NCBI RefSeq assembly: GCF_902806685.2
Contig: NC_048557.2
Span: forward strand, 372,001 to 436,000
DNA from: Maniola hyperantus
Lineage: Eukaryota > Arthropoda > Insecta > Lepidoptera > Nymphalidae
Length of the DNA: 64,000 nt
Reading direction: 5' to 3'
In this document: positions 42,014 to 52,369 of the stretch, piece by piece
Position numbering within the stretch: the first letter of the stretch is position 1
Layout of the letters: each line of letters opens with the position of its first letter
Program-made: the position numbers and the translations under genes
The notes under the pieces: model-generated
The model's database searches: none
What the model was told of the DNA's origin: nothing
The model's input: only the letters and a program-made list of their open reading frames with translations

Positions 42014-42189
42014 TAACTGAGGACACTGACGCTTCTGTAAGGAGATGTATTATACATTATAATATTAGGTACCTAATCGTATGTAGGCCAACCTATCGCC
42101 ACTAATTTTTGAAGTGAAAATATGAAAATTTATTTTTGAAACTAAGTCGTTTAACAACGCTGTCTCGGGAACCCCTTAAGTGAGTTTGA

Positions 42190-42425
42190 AAAACCTGCGT
42201 GTAGAACAAAACCGGTCAAAAACGAGTCTGACTTTTCAGTTTTTTATTTTAATGGCGGCCATTTTGAAATTTTTATTATTTGTTGTTATAGCTGCAATAG
42301 AAATATACATTCTGCGACAACTCTTTGCCTATTACGTTTCACGAGATACAGCTCACTGACAGATAGACGGACAGCGGAAGCTTAGTAATAGGGTCCCATT
42401 GGCACCCTTCCGGTGCGGAACCCAA
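42190..42425 (-). repeat. Repeat C2, reverse copy
   Basis: GGTCAAAAACGAGTCTGAC, TAATGGCGGCCATTTTG, CGAGATACAGCTCACTGAC, GGGTCCCATTGGCACCC and GTGCGGAACCC. Confidence 0.65.
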
Positions 42426-42525
42426 CAAATGGTTTGAAAATTCCTGCTGAAATAAAGGCCTCTGTCGGCCTCAACATTTACCTCAGAAACAATAGCGCCC
42501 GCCTCCAGCAGGATTTAAAGCGTTT

Positions 42526-42943
42526 TTAGGGTTCCGTACCTCAAAAGAAAAAACGGAACTCTTATGGAATCACTTTGTTGTCTGTCTGTCAAGAAACCTA
42601 TATAATATATTTCCCGTTGACATAGAATCATGAATTTGGCGGGAAGGTAGGTCTTATAGCATTTGGGGAAAAATTTGAAAACCGTGAATTTGTGGTTAGA
42701 TCCCACAAAAAATAATTTAATTGTGGTCATGAACTAATAATTAGTATTTTTTAATTTTCGAAGGAAGATAACTAGGTAGGTATATCAAGTGGGGTATCAT
42801 ATGAAAGGTCTGTGTATTCTAAAACGGATTTTATTTATTTTATGCATCATAATTTTTGAATCAAAATGTTGAAAAAGTACGACTGTAGTTGTAGTACGGA
42901 ACCCTCGTTGCGCGAGCCAGACTCGCACTTGACCGGTTTTTTA
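42526..42943 (+). repeat. Repeat C1, full length
   Basis: TAGGGTTCCGTACCTCAAAA to CGCACTTGACCGGTTTTTTA. Matches 10518-10937 along the whole length with scattered differences. Confidence 0.75.
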
Positions 42944-43515
42944 TAATTAACCGGCGCAATTAACAATCGCATTTCGACTCCATAATGCGGTTGTGGTTAT
43001 GATTTATTGTAAAGGAGGTAAACGCCACAACCGCTCGTTATCCCCTTGTTTGACTTTCGAAGTACGTGCTTTCTGACGTATTTTCTTTTTCGAACTATTC
43101 ATTTTATTTAACTTCAGTCAGCCGTTTGAAGCGACAATTCTTTACCAATGGTTATTATTAGAAAGAAATTGCGCATTTGCAAATTTGCAATTGTACATTG
43201 TAAGGTCTACATCTCATGGGGATGCTCCGGTGTCGGGGTGTGTTTTAGAATTTGTGTGGTGCTGCGTGGTGGTGGTGCGTATTGCTTGCCTGGTGGCTGC
43301 TTTTTCCTGCATGGTTAGCAGTGGGAGGGCGGGCGGTGCATTTCGCATGCTGCATGTTGCATCGTACAGATTCGACCTGTTTCAGTGGATTATAGCAAAT
43401 TAAGCTTTTGGTTCATTGTATAAATTGGCAGACTTCACACATTTATCTTAGACAACATCTTAAAGTTTTATTGTACGATTTTCAAAAAAAAACATCTACT
43501 ACATTTTAAATAATA
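42944..43515. other. No recognised feature
   Basis: 43185-43403 is a GT-rich open frame (72 codons) with no homology that I recognise. Confidence 0.35.
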
Positions 43516-43656
43516 TCTGTCCCGGCTTTACTCACATGTGTAGTCGACGTTAGCCCGACTAGTTTCGAATTCGAACCCATCCGGGGTACTTTTTCGTATG
43601 GGTTCGAAACTAGTCGGGCTAACGTCGACTACACACGTGAGTAAAGCCGGGACAGA
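43516..43656. mobile_element. Near-perfect 141-bp hairpin element M6
   Basis: Arms starting TCTGTCCCGGCTTTACTCAC and ending GTAAAGCCGGGACAGA pair over about 60 bp with a single mismatch and one 6-bp extra block on the left. TA lies on both sides (43514-43515, 43657-43658). Confidence 0.8.
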
Positions 43657-44266
43657 TAGTATTTAGAATGGAAATCACTCACGGTAGTTTAAACGCTAAA
43701 ATCTACAACATTATTACCACTATTAGTTGAGATCTCTTAACCTATTCCGTATAAAAAAACTTCATCTCAAGAATTTTCAAAGTTCACGCGAAGGAAATTC
43801 AAGGGTTATTATGAATTCTCGTTGCGAATGTTTCTTGCATTTATCATGATAATGAGGTTTTGTTTGTAGCCGGGGAAAACGAATTTAATGCAAAACATAG
43901 TTAGTTACTTGAAGAATAATTACTAACATACTTTATTCTCTTTTTAGGGTTCCGTATCCGGAAGGTGCCAACGGGACCCTAAGCTGTCCATCCATCTGCC
44001 TTTTTATTAACGCTGGAAAATGCGTTAACGCATCCCCACCCCTCCAGCTAACCAGCCAGTCAACCAACTGGAGGGAAGGTATATGGGACTCGCCGGCCGA
44101 GAGGTGACCTGAATACCCACTAAAACCCAGCGGCGCTCCTGCGCGTCTCTTGGCGACTGGGTCACGGGAATACCGAAGCAATCTACGGCGACCCAGCCGG
44201 TGACGCCGAGGCGGACCCTCCACCGGGGACCCACTCACGAGGTCCCCACCACACGTCCGAGGCGCA
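43657..44266. other. C2 scrap and GC-rich unclassified DNA
   Basis: 43944-43990 is a C2 end (AGGGTTCCGTATCCGGAAGG). 44010-44250 is GC-rich with GCGTTAACGCATCCCCACC and overlapping minus-strand frames, perhaps the end of an unidentified LINE; I cannot support a gene. Confidence 0.35.
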
Positions 44267-44660
44267 CCAATGTCTATCGGGTTTTTCAATGTTGCGCCCT
44301 GCCCATTGCCACTTCAGCTTCGCAACCCGTTGAGCTATGTCGGTTACTCTGGTTCTCCTACGGATCTCCTCATTCCTGATTTGCTTACGTTGTAGTAGTT
44401 CGCAAGGTCTGTTAAGTCTGCCTATCCGCACTTGGCTAGCGTGGTGGACTATGGCCTACGTCCTTTTCAATCTGAGAGGATACTGATGGGTTGAAATGAG
44501 GATCGCAGTCAAGGTCAAACTCTACCTATTGTATAAAAATAAATGCTTTATGTCATCATCATCATCATCGTCAACCGATAGACGTCCACAGCTGGACATA
44601 GGTCTCTTGTAGGGACCACACGCTACGGTCTTGTCCCGCCTGGATCCAGCTTAATGTAAT
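44267..44660 (-). repeat. RTE-type LINE fragments around a SINE D1 piece
   Basis: 44267-44400 reads RNEEIRRRTRVTDIAQRVAK on minus; 44403-44505 is a sense D1 body (CCGCACTTGGCTAGCGTGG); 44550-44660 is the LINE tail (GACGTCCACAGCTGGACATA). Confidence 0.65.
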
Positions 44661-44694
44661 CCATACAAAATCGGGATAAGTCTTATAGGTACCA

Positions 44695-44805
44695 GGATGC
44701 AAGCTATCTCAGTGGTCTGAAGATACCTTTCGTCAGAATTGGTTAAACAGATAGGCCGTGAAAAGATAGCAGACAGACAGACACTTTCGCGTAATATTAC
44801 TCTAG
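44695..44805 (+). repeat. Metulj-like type B 3' fragment
   Basis: AATTGGTTAAACAGATAGGC and AAAAGATAGCAGACAGACAG with an ACTTTCGCG end. Confidence 0.5.
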
Positions 44806-44987
44806 ATAATTAATCACTAATTACTATTTATCGTATAATTTAATTATACAAATCAAATTGTTCAATCTAATTCGATATTCAAATCAAGCTGTCACAATAA
44901 ATAAACGTTAATCCAGAAACAAATTCAATTCCAATTTCCCATTTTATCGTGACGCAAACAACAAACTAACTTGATAAAACTACTTAC

Positions 44988-45130
44988 TGTTCTCATTCAC
45001 AATCCACAAAGCACAAGTTAACTAAACATTTCAGTCCAAAAAAAGAAAACCACCAAACGTTTTTCCGGACGCGTTGCCCGACCGGTCGGCCGACTGATCG
45101 ACGGTTCGTCAACGCGTGCACACGCGGCGC
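44988..45130 (-). promoter_or_regulatory. CpG-rich patch with splice donor, candidate distal first exon/promoter
   Basis: This is the most CpG-rich non-repeat stretch (GACGCGTTGCCCGACCGGTC, CGCGGCGCAAGCTCGCGCG). On the minus strand an arthropod initiator match TCAGTC lies at 45097-45092, and ACA followed by GTAAGT gives a donor at 44987. A link to the kekkon-like acceptor at 8288 is inference: it would need a 36.7-kb first intron. Confidence 0.3.
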
Positions 45131-45424
45131 AAGCTCGCGCGATTCTGCTACCCTGGTAACATTGTGCCGTGGCTTAGCTAGGGGTTTTAACAGTTAACAC
45201 CTTTTTCAAGAATTCTTACACAAACCTACATTAAGCTTTACGCTTCCTTGTTTTGTTTCTAATAGGCACATTAAGACGCGGAATCCCTCCGTCGCGTCGC
45301 CGCGTCGTACTCAAGTCGTACGAGTATAAAAGTATTATCATAACGGTTCTATACAGGAGTCTTCATAAAAGCTCATAATATGGATTAAGAGGTGGGTAAA
45401 ACCAGACCCAATTTTATCGACAGA
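45131..45424. other. Non-repeat DNA right of the CpG-rich patch
   Basis: Contains a further CpG-rich block CGTCGCGTCGCCGCGTCG near 45289-45310. No coding frame recognised. Confidence 0.35.
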
Positions 45425-45670
45425 CTAGCTTATGCCAACGACTTCGTCCGCGTGGACTACACAAATTTCAAACCCCTATTTCACCCCCATAGGGATTTAA
45501 TTTTCAAAAATCCTTTCTTAGCGGATGCCTACGTCATAATAGCTATTTGCATGCCTCAGCACACAGCCCGATCCGTCCAGTAGTAAGAGCTGTGCGTTGA
45601 TAGATCAGTCAGTCAGTCAGTCAATCAGTAAGTCAGTCAGTCAGTCACCTTTTCCTTTTATATATTTAGA
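45425..45670 (+). repeat. Metulj-like repeat, type A, followed by a type B scrap
   Basis: CTAGCTTATGCCAACGACTT to TTTTATATATTTAGA. Directly joined at 45671 to CTAGCTGATCCCCGCGGCTT, the head of a type B copy that stops near 45735. Confidence 0.8.
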
Positions 45671-45735
45671 CTAGCTGATCCCCGCGGCTTCGCCCGCGTG
45701 TATATTCTCATATAGCCTATGTCACTCAGGAATAA

Positions 45736-46116
45736 TGTAGCTTTCTATTGGTGAAAGAATTTTCAAAACGGAACCCGAAAAAGTAGGCTGAAAGTTCACA
45801 AAAGGAAGTAATAAAGTGGCAAGTACTCGAAGATGTAAGGAAAGTTTTGTAACTCGGCGGCAGTCATCAAAGGAAATGAAAAGGTCCACACATACAATAT
45901 GTTTACGTGTACGCTCATTCACCCGCCGTTCCAGGTTTTATACGCATAGTCTAAGAGCCCGTCAACCATTCGTCGTCGGTGACCTTTACGGCCGGACCGC
46001 ATTACAGCAGCGACGCTACGCAGCGCGGTACAAAGCGTCAAAATATTATTTCAGTCATTTCGTGTGGTGCACGTCGCACTAGAGCGGCGCTGCACGGCGT
46101 GTCGCGACATACAGTA
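45736..46116. other. No recognised feature
   Basis: Overlapping plus-strand open frames (45816-46082, 45979-46185) run through moderately GC-rich DNA; the second continues into the M1 MITE, so it is not a conserved gene. Confidence 0.35.
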
Positions 46117-46394
46117 CCCGTAGTACAAGATTTTACGTCTCACCAAACCAAATTCGAGAGTCGAAATACTTCCGCGTTACAGTAAACTGGATCTTAAATG
46201 CCTTGTTTTAAAGCTCAAGTTTGTCTACACTTCTACAGCCAGCGCTCCAAGCGGAAACATTGCGGAAACAATCAGTGGCATTGAATATTTGACTTCAATT
46301 CAAGGCTGTTTAGGTCCATTTTACTGTAACGCGGAAGTATTTCGACTCTCGAATTTGGTTTGGTTTGGTGAGACGTAAAATCTTGTACTACGGG
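46117..46394 (-). mobile_element. MITE family M1, 278 bp
   Basis: CCCGTAGTACAAG to CTTGTACTACGGG, TA on both sides (46115-46116, 46395-46396). Orientation as 33478-33762; 7 bp shorter than the others owing to small deletions. Confidence 0.85.
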
Positions 46395-46611
46395 TATAGA
46401 CCGTTCACTTATAACACACACGCACACACATAAATTACTGGGGTTTCTTAGCATGCTCCCCACACAAACATAGCTTAGTAAGTCTCATCTGAATACTATC
46501 CAATTAAACTCAAAAAAAATATTGTAGGCACGTTTCATGGAAATCTGGCGCGTGTACACATATATTTTGTTTCTAGGATTTTTGTGTTTTTTTTTCTGTA
46601 TATTTCTTCAT

Positions 46612-46930
46612 CATGTTATCTTCAACTCATCGCAGCTCACTACAGAGCACCTGTCTTCTCTCAGAATGAAAAGGGTTTAGCCATAGTCCACTAGACTGGC
46701 TAAGTGCGTATTGGCAGACTTCACACACCTTTGAGCACATTATATCTTGGCACCATTCCACGCGGGCGTGATTCGTGTAGTATTTAGATAAGGCTAGCTT
46801 TAAGTTTTACTGTAATGTTTCATTAAAAGAATTATATTACCTTTGAGGACATTATAGAGAACTCTCAGGCATGCAGGTTTCCTCACTATGTTTTACTTTA
46901 CCGTACCGCAAGTGATATTTAATTGCTTCA
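46612..46930 (-). repeat. SINE D1 split by a short retro-insertion
   Basis: D1 antisense body runs 46612-46744 and resumes at 46839. The 94-bp insert 46745-46838 is flanked by ACCTTTGAGCACATTATA and ACCTTTGAGGACATTATA, an 18-bp duplication with one mismatch. Confidence 0.65.
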
Positions 46931-47211
46931 TACAAATAGTCCGCCATCTCTTAGTGTAGCAAGTTGATACGCACCGTAGTTACAAGTTTAGAAAGCGCAC
47001 GTGTCGTAAACGTTTTTTGGAAGTCGATTTATTTAAGGTTTTGTTTGAGTTGTGCCTTTTTCATCCGATATTAGAAACAGGTACGAATAGTAAAATCTGT
47101 AGTTAAAGAAATATTATTAAATAGGGTTTTTCAGTGTTCCGTATCTCCAGAAAAAAGGAGTTCTTATCTATTAGAATCATTTAGATTCCTATTAGGAATT
47201 TTGACGACCTC

Positions 47212-47262
47212 CCCCTGGCGCAGTGGTGCTTATTAGTGAAGGGTACCGGGTTCGAAAGGCGG
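47212..47262 (+). repeat. SINE D2 head fragment
   Basis: CCCCCTGGCGCAGTGGTGC and GGTACCGGGTTCGAAAGG carry A- and B-box-like sequence; truncated thereafter. Confidence 0.5.
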
Positions 47263-47575
47263 ATTTCCCACCGAGCGGTTGGGTTTGCTCAGTAGCGCCA
47301 GCTGGGCCGACGGTTGTCGTTTTTTTTTAAATGTGTTCCTCCCTTTTTTCCTCCGACATGGCGCGGCGATCGGAGACTGTTCTAGGTCGGTACTAAGATT
47401 GGCTTTTTTTCCATTTGCCTTTCTTATTGCTTTGTTGAAATTGGTGCTAAGTCTACGCACTAAGTGCAGTGCGTTAGGGATACTACGTTACAGGCTTATA
47501 TAGACTATGCTACAGGTTTTTTTAATCGATTGAATTGCACCATCTAGTTGCAACTGTGGCTATCGCCACACCAAA
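47263..47575 (+). repeat. Unnamed repeat pair, copy 2
   Basis: CACCGAGCGGTTGGGTTTGC, GCGCCAGCTGGGCCGACGG and ATCGATTGAATTGCACCATC match 39181-39395 in order, with an extra stretch in between here. Confidence 0.5.
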
Positions 47576-47979
47576 AAGTAACTTTCATGAAAATTATGAA
47601 CTAGGATAGACGTCTAAGCAAAACCTACGCACAAAACTCACAGACAGCGAGAATTATAGCCCTTCTGCAGTTGGTTAAATAATATTTTTCTTTCATTTTA
47701 AATTCACACTGGAAATAGCTTTCCGCATAAAAATGTAAGTAGGATTCCCCTTGAAATTTACGTTTCGTTAAAAAATGAAAACGAAATAAAACCGGCCAAG
47801 TGCGAGTCAGAGTCGTACACTGAGGGTTCTGTATATTGGAAGAAAATGTATAGCTGCTATACCTTAAAAGTAAATTTCTTTCATAAATAATAACTGATGA
47901 CCCACGTTAAAATTTCGACCCATCCATTTCAGTCCCTTTTTCCTTGAAAACAAAGACATTTGTATCGAGTATTCGAATT
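47576..47979. other. No recognised gene; C-family scrap
   Basis: AAACCGGCCAAGTGCGAGTC at 47790 is a C1/C2 terminus. Otherwise AT-rich DNA. Confidence 0.4.
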
Positions 47980-48355
47980 GGGTATTTGACTCCAATTTTT
48001 TTATTACTTTATTATAAACTAGAATAAAAATAATGACGTAAACTGAAAAAAACTAATTCAATCGATCAAATAACAAAAAAGTTATGAGCATTTAAATATT
48101 TCTGATTAGACAGAGATAGCGATACAGCAGTTTGATGTCACACCTTACTAATGCCATAGTAGCTTCGTGCGGTTTCATACAAATTTTCGTTTTGCGAGAA
48201 AGGGATAGAAGACCATCCCACTCCAAAATTAAAATGCCTCTAACTTTGTAAATCTTTGTTGGATTTTAATATTTTTTTCAGTGTACGTCATTATTTTTAT
48301 CCTAGTTTATAATAAAGGAATAATATTTATCAAATTCAAAAGTAGGCAAATACCC
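47980..48355 (+). mobile_element. MITE family M4, uninterrupted, 376 bp
   Basis: GGGTATTTGACTCC to GCAAATACCC with AATT on both sides in a GAATTC-type target (47976-47979, 48356-48359). Inner TTATTATAAACTAGAATAAA is inverted as TTATCCTAGTTTATAATAAA. Confidence 0.8.
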
Positions 48356-48774
48356 AATTCCGAACACGCCATATACATATTTTATACCTACAGGGTGTTT
48401 CGCTGAATTCAGTGTATAACACTGAATGTTTGCCACCGAGTTCATATTTTGACATTGGTTGGTTCTACATTGCTGCTTCACTTAGTAATTCTGCGTAGAA
48501 AACCTTCAATGGACGTCAAATGAGCTCGGTGACACTCAACTAGCGAATCAGTTAGCTGGTCAATTCCTTTCCCTTTTGACAGCTGTATCATGCATGTCGC
48601 TCGTATGCATTCTCTTTACCCCGGTGAAAACTGTTAGAGAGAGAGAGCCAGCGCGTGTCAGACCTTCGTTATTTTATAAAAGCTGAAAGTTTCTCTGCGT
48701 ATTGTGTACAATACTGGGAGGAACGTTTGTTTGGATCCATGGTGGCTCTGGGAGATAACAGGTAATCAGTACCC
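48356..48774. other. No recognised feature
   Basis: Contains GACACTCAACTAGCGAATC and AGAGAGAGAGCCAGCG without repeat or coding landmarks. Confidence 0.35.
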
Positions 48775-49018
48775 TTATTATAAATGCGAAAGTGTGTTTC
48801 TTGTTGGTTTGATGGTTTGTTGGTATGTTGATTTGTTGGTTTGTACTTCAATCACGGCCCAACGGTGCAATGAATTGACGTGATATTTTGCATGGGTATA
48901 GATAAAGACCTGGAGAGTGACAAAGCCTAATTTTTATCCCGGAAAATCAAAGAGTTCCCACGGGATTTAAAAAAAAAAACCTAATTCCATGCGGACAAAA
49001 TCGCGGGCATCAGCTAGT
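48775..49018 (-). repeat. Metulj-like repeat, type B
   Basis: Reverse copy: ATGCGAAAGTGTGTTTC, TTGACGTGATATTTTGCATG, ACCTGGAGAGTGACAAAGCC, ATCGCGGGCATCAGCTAG. Confidence 0.8.
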
Positions 49019-49734
49019 AAAGGTATAAAAAAATCCGTAATAAACACCTATGAAGAGAAAAGAACGAAGTCGCGCCCATAAGGGCGCCCTTTTCATTTTG
49101 GCACGGAACCCTAAAATGGCGGTACAAAATCACTAAGTTGCTTTCCCATTTTAAGCGGGCTTATTCTAGTCACGGCCCCAGGCACAGCGTATAACAATAA
49201 TTCGCTGTTCGAGCGGAAATATAGCTAAAATAACTTAGGTAGGTACGGAGTACACAGGCCAGGCGCCTGAAATTACAATTTGTAGCTCCAAAATAATCCG
49301 AGAGATGGCGTATTTTTTGTTTTATAGACTTAATAAAAATTGAACATTTTACACCACACTTTTAGACCAAAGAACTAGATAAAAACTGAGACTGGTGTTT
49401 GCAATTTGCAAATAGACCGTAGTCTGTGCTAGATATCTACTCATGTGGTGCTAGGGCTGACAAAGATCTTCGACCTTACACGATTTATTGATTTTTAGTC
49501 TTAAAAAAATCAAATAGGTTACTTATTAGATGTTAGTTAACCTTTCATACAAAACATTTATGCTAACATTCATACAAACTTATACTATACATTCTCCTTT
49601 AAATAAAATGATTTAATTTATTTAAAGTCAAAAATTAAATAATAAAAAATAATTAATACGGTACGGAACCTTATGTGTGTGAGTTCGTCTCGCACTTGAC
49701 CAATTTTATTTCAATACTATGATGGTTATTAGCA
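49019..49734. other. No recognised gene
   Basis: Weak C-family scraps (GGCACGGAACCCTAAAATGG near 49100, TACGGTACGGAACC near 49656) in AT-rich DNA. Confidence 0.35.
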
Positions 49735-49855
49735 ATAACAGAATAATGTGGCATGCTGTAATGACTCTGCGCGGCGGCGGTCCGCAAATAGATGCGTGCC
49801 GCACTCTCCGCCGCAGTGATTAGTCAGTGCGCTCCGCAGTGCCCCGCACTCGGAG

Positions 49856-50569
49856 CATAGAGTAAAGTAATACACTGGAAATAGAGAGCCTTCTCATAAG
49901 TTTTTAATGTCACCCAAATTCCTAATGCAAACCTAGCACCATCTATTAGTTGGTCACCTACAACTGTAACTGTATACATACCTATAGGTACCTACATACA
50001 TATATACCTACTATACCTATAAATAAATAGGTGGTACCTACTACGTGCATTATATAGGTAAACCAAAACCACAATAGACCTTTGACTTTACAGTGTTTTA
50101 TTGAGTTTCAAAACAAGTATTAATTTAACAATAATACTTAATTTATTAGTGAATTGAAAACAATAAAACACTGAAAAGTCAAAGATCCATGTGATTTTGG
50201 TTTATCTATTCAAAGCACGCAGTGTAACAGGACCACCTTTTTGGCACCTTAATTATAGGTTCATTGGAATAACAACACTGATTGTGATTTACTTTTTATT
50301 TTTATTATGTCTCACAGATCACTAAATGTTAATTTCACGAGAAGACGAAGTAGAAACCACTCGACTCGACGTACTAGTAACGGAATTTACCTTTCGCCAA
50401 AACAGAAAAAACAAAACACCATGCCAATTCACAACACAAATGGCAGCCATTTGCAATCTCTGACCATAGAGTAAAGTAAATCAAGCAATAATTTAGTTCA
50501 GGTGACCAACAAATAGACAGCGCTAGTAAAAACTACAATAGGTGATACTAAGCGACTTTCCGGCCCCTG
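49856..50569 (+). mobile_element. hAT-like non-autonomous element, 714 bp, 8-bp target duplication
   Basis: ACTCGGAG occurs at 49848-49855 and 50570-50577 and once in the intact array units. Ends CATAGAGTAAAG and CCGGCCCCTG show imperfect inversion that strengthens at TCTATTAGTTGGTCACC / GGTGACCAACAAATAGA. An inner inverted repeat (GTAAACCAAAACCAC, 50056-50209) may be a second nested element. No transposase. Confidence 0.8.
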
Positions 50570-50854
50570 ACTCGGAGTGATGGAGAGTTTATGGTCTCAC
50601 CTGCGCTTTGTATGACTCCACTACACGCATTTACTTTTTTTATGTAAATACACGCTCGTTTGAAAAGCATGATCATTTCCAATGTGTTTAAGTAACATAA
50701 TATTGACTGGATGCGTGAGGCGTTTTTATTATTTTCACATCAAAGATCTGCCAATCCGCACTGTACTAGCGAGGCTTGTTTTTTCTCATTCTGAGATAAT
50801 GCCGGTGCTCTATAGTGAGCCGGCAATGGGTTGTTGTTGATGATGATGATAAAG

Positions 50855-51156
50855 CTATGCTTTTGTCCTGCTTCTTTTAAATGACTGGTTTATATTCTGT
50901 AATCACTGTATATTTTATTTTGTTTTTAACTACGACATGGAAATCCTTATTTTATTTTATCTGATTGAGTAATGTTTAAATTTATGATTTCGTAAATGTA
51001 ATAAACTAGAAAAAAATTTGATGTAATTGTAATATTCTTTTACTATTTGCACACCAGGATCTGGTAGAATGTGTCAGGCAACTCAACTGATGTAACACCT
51101 ACATGTACCCACATTCCAGCGAATAAACGTTTATTCATTTATTTATTTATTTATTT
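50855..51156 (+). repeat. Retroelement 3' end inside the array (copy 1)
   Basis: 302 bp from CTATGCTTTTGTCCTGCTTC to the (TTTA)n tail after GCGAATAAACGTTTATTCA, flanked by AAAG (50851-50854, 51157-51160). Absent from the shorter subunits. Confidence 0.7.
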
Positions 51157-52067
51157 AAAGACTAAGGATTTATTATGAGCGGTGATAGCCTAGTGGAGCA
51201 ATAGCCAGAGATAACTTTTACAAAATAATGCGGTGCTGCAATGACTCAGTGCGGCCCGCAATCAGATGCGTGCCGCACTCTCCGCCGCAGTGATTAGTCA
51301 GTGCGGTCCGCAGTGCCCCGCACTCGGAGTGATGGAGAGTTTATGGCCTCACCTGCGCTTTGTATGACTCCACTACACGCATTTACTTTTTCTATGTAAA
51401 TACACGCTCGTTTGAAAACCTTGATCATTTCCAATGTGTTTAAGTAACATAATAATATTGACTGGATGCGTGAGGCGTTTTTATTATTTTCACATCAAAG
51501 ATCTGCCATTCCCCACAGGGCTAGCGAGGCCTAAACTCTTCTCATTCTGAGAGAATGCCCGTGCTCTGCAGTGAGCCAGTAATGGGTTGTTGTTGATGAT
51601 GATAAAGACTAAGGATTTATTGTGAGCGGTGATAGCTTAGTGGAGCCAATAGTTAGAGATAGCTTTAACAAAATAATGCGGTGGTGTAATGACTCTGCGC
51701 GGCGGCGGTGGGGCGGCCCGCAAATAGAAGCGTGCCGCACTCTCCGCCGCAGTGATTAGTCAGTGCGGTCCGCAGTGCCCCGCACTCGGAGTGATGGAGA
51801 GTTTATGGCCTCACCTGCGCTTTGTATGACTCCACTACACGCATTTACTTTTTCTATGTAAATACACGCTCGTTTGAAAACCTTGATCATTTCCAATGTG
51901 TTTGAGTACCATAATTTGGCTGGATGCCTGATGCGTTTTTATTATTTTCACATCAAAGATCTGCCAATCTGCACTGTACTAGCGAGGCCTGTTTCTTCTC
52001 ATTCTGAGATAATGCCGGTGCTCTGTAGTGAGCTGGCAATGGGTTGTTGTTGATGATGATGATAAAG

Positions 52068-52369
52068 CTATGCTTTTGTCCTGCTTCTTTTAAATGACTG
52101 GTTTATATTCTGTAATCACTGTATATTTTATTTTGTTTTTAACTACGACATGGAAATCCTTATTTTATTTTATCTGATTGAGTAATGTTTAAATTTATGA
52201 TTTCGTAAATGTAATGAACTAGAAAAAAAATTGATGTAATTGTAATATTCTTTAACTGTTTGCACACCAGGATCTGGTAGAATGTGTCAGGCAACTCAAC
52301 TGATGTAACACCTACATGTACCCACATTCCAGCGAATAAACGTTTATTTATTTATTTATTTATTTATTT
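52068..52369 (+). repeat. Retroelement 3' end inside the array (copy 2)
   Basis: Same 302-bp insertion with the same AAAG flanks (52064-52067, 52370-52373). It was copied with the unit and is not an independent insertion. Confidence 0.75.

Noticed and set aside
43185..43403. 72-codon Cys/Val-rich frame
   Set aside because: GT-rich composition, no homology, no conserved context.
44025..44289. Overlapping GC-rich minus-strand frames
   Set aside because: Next to an RTE LINE fragment and without recognisable domains; chance frames in GC-rich DNA are likely.
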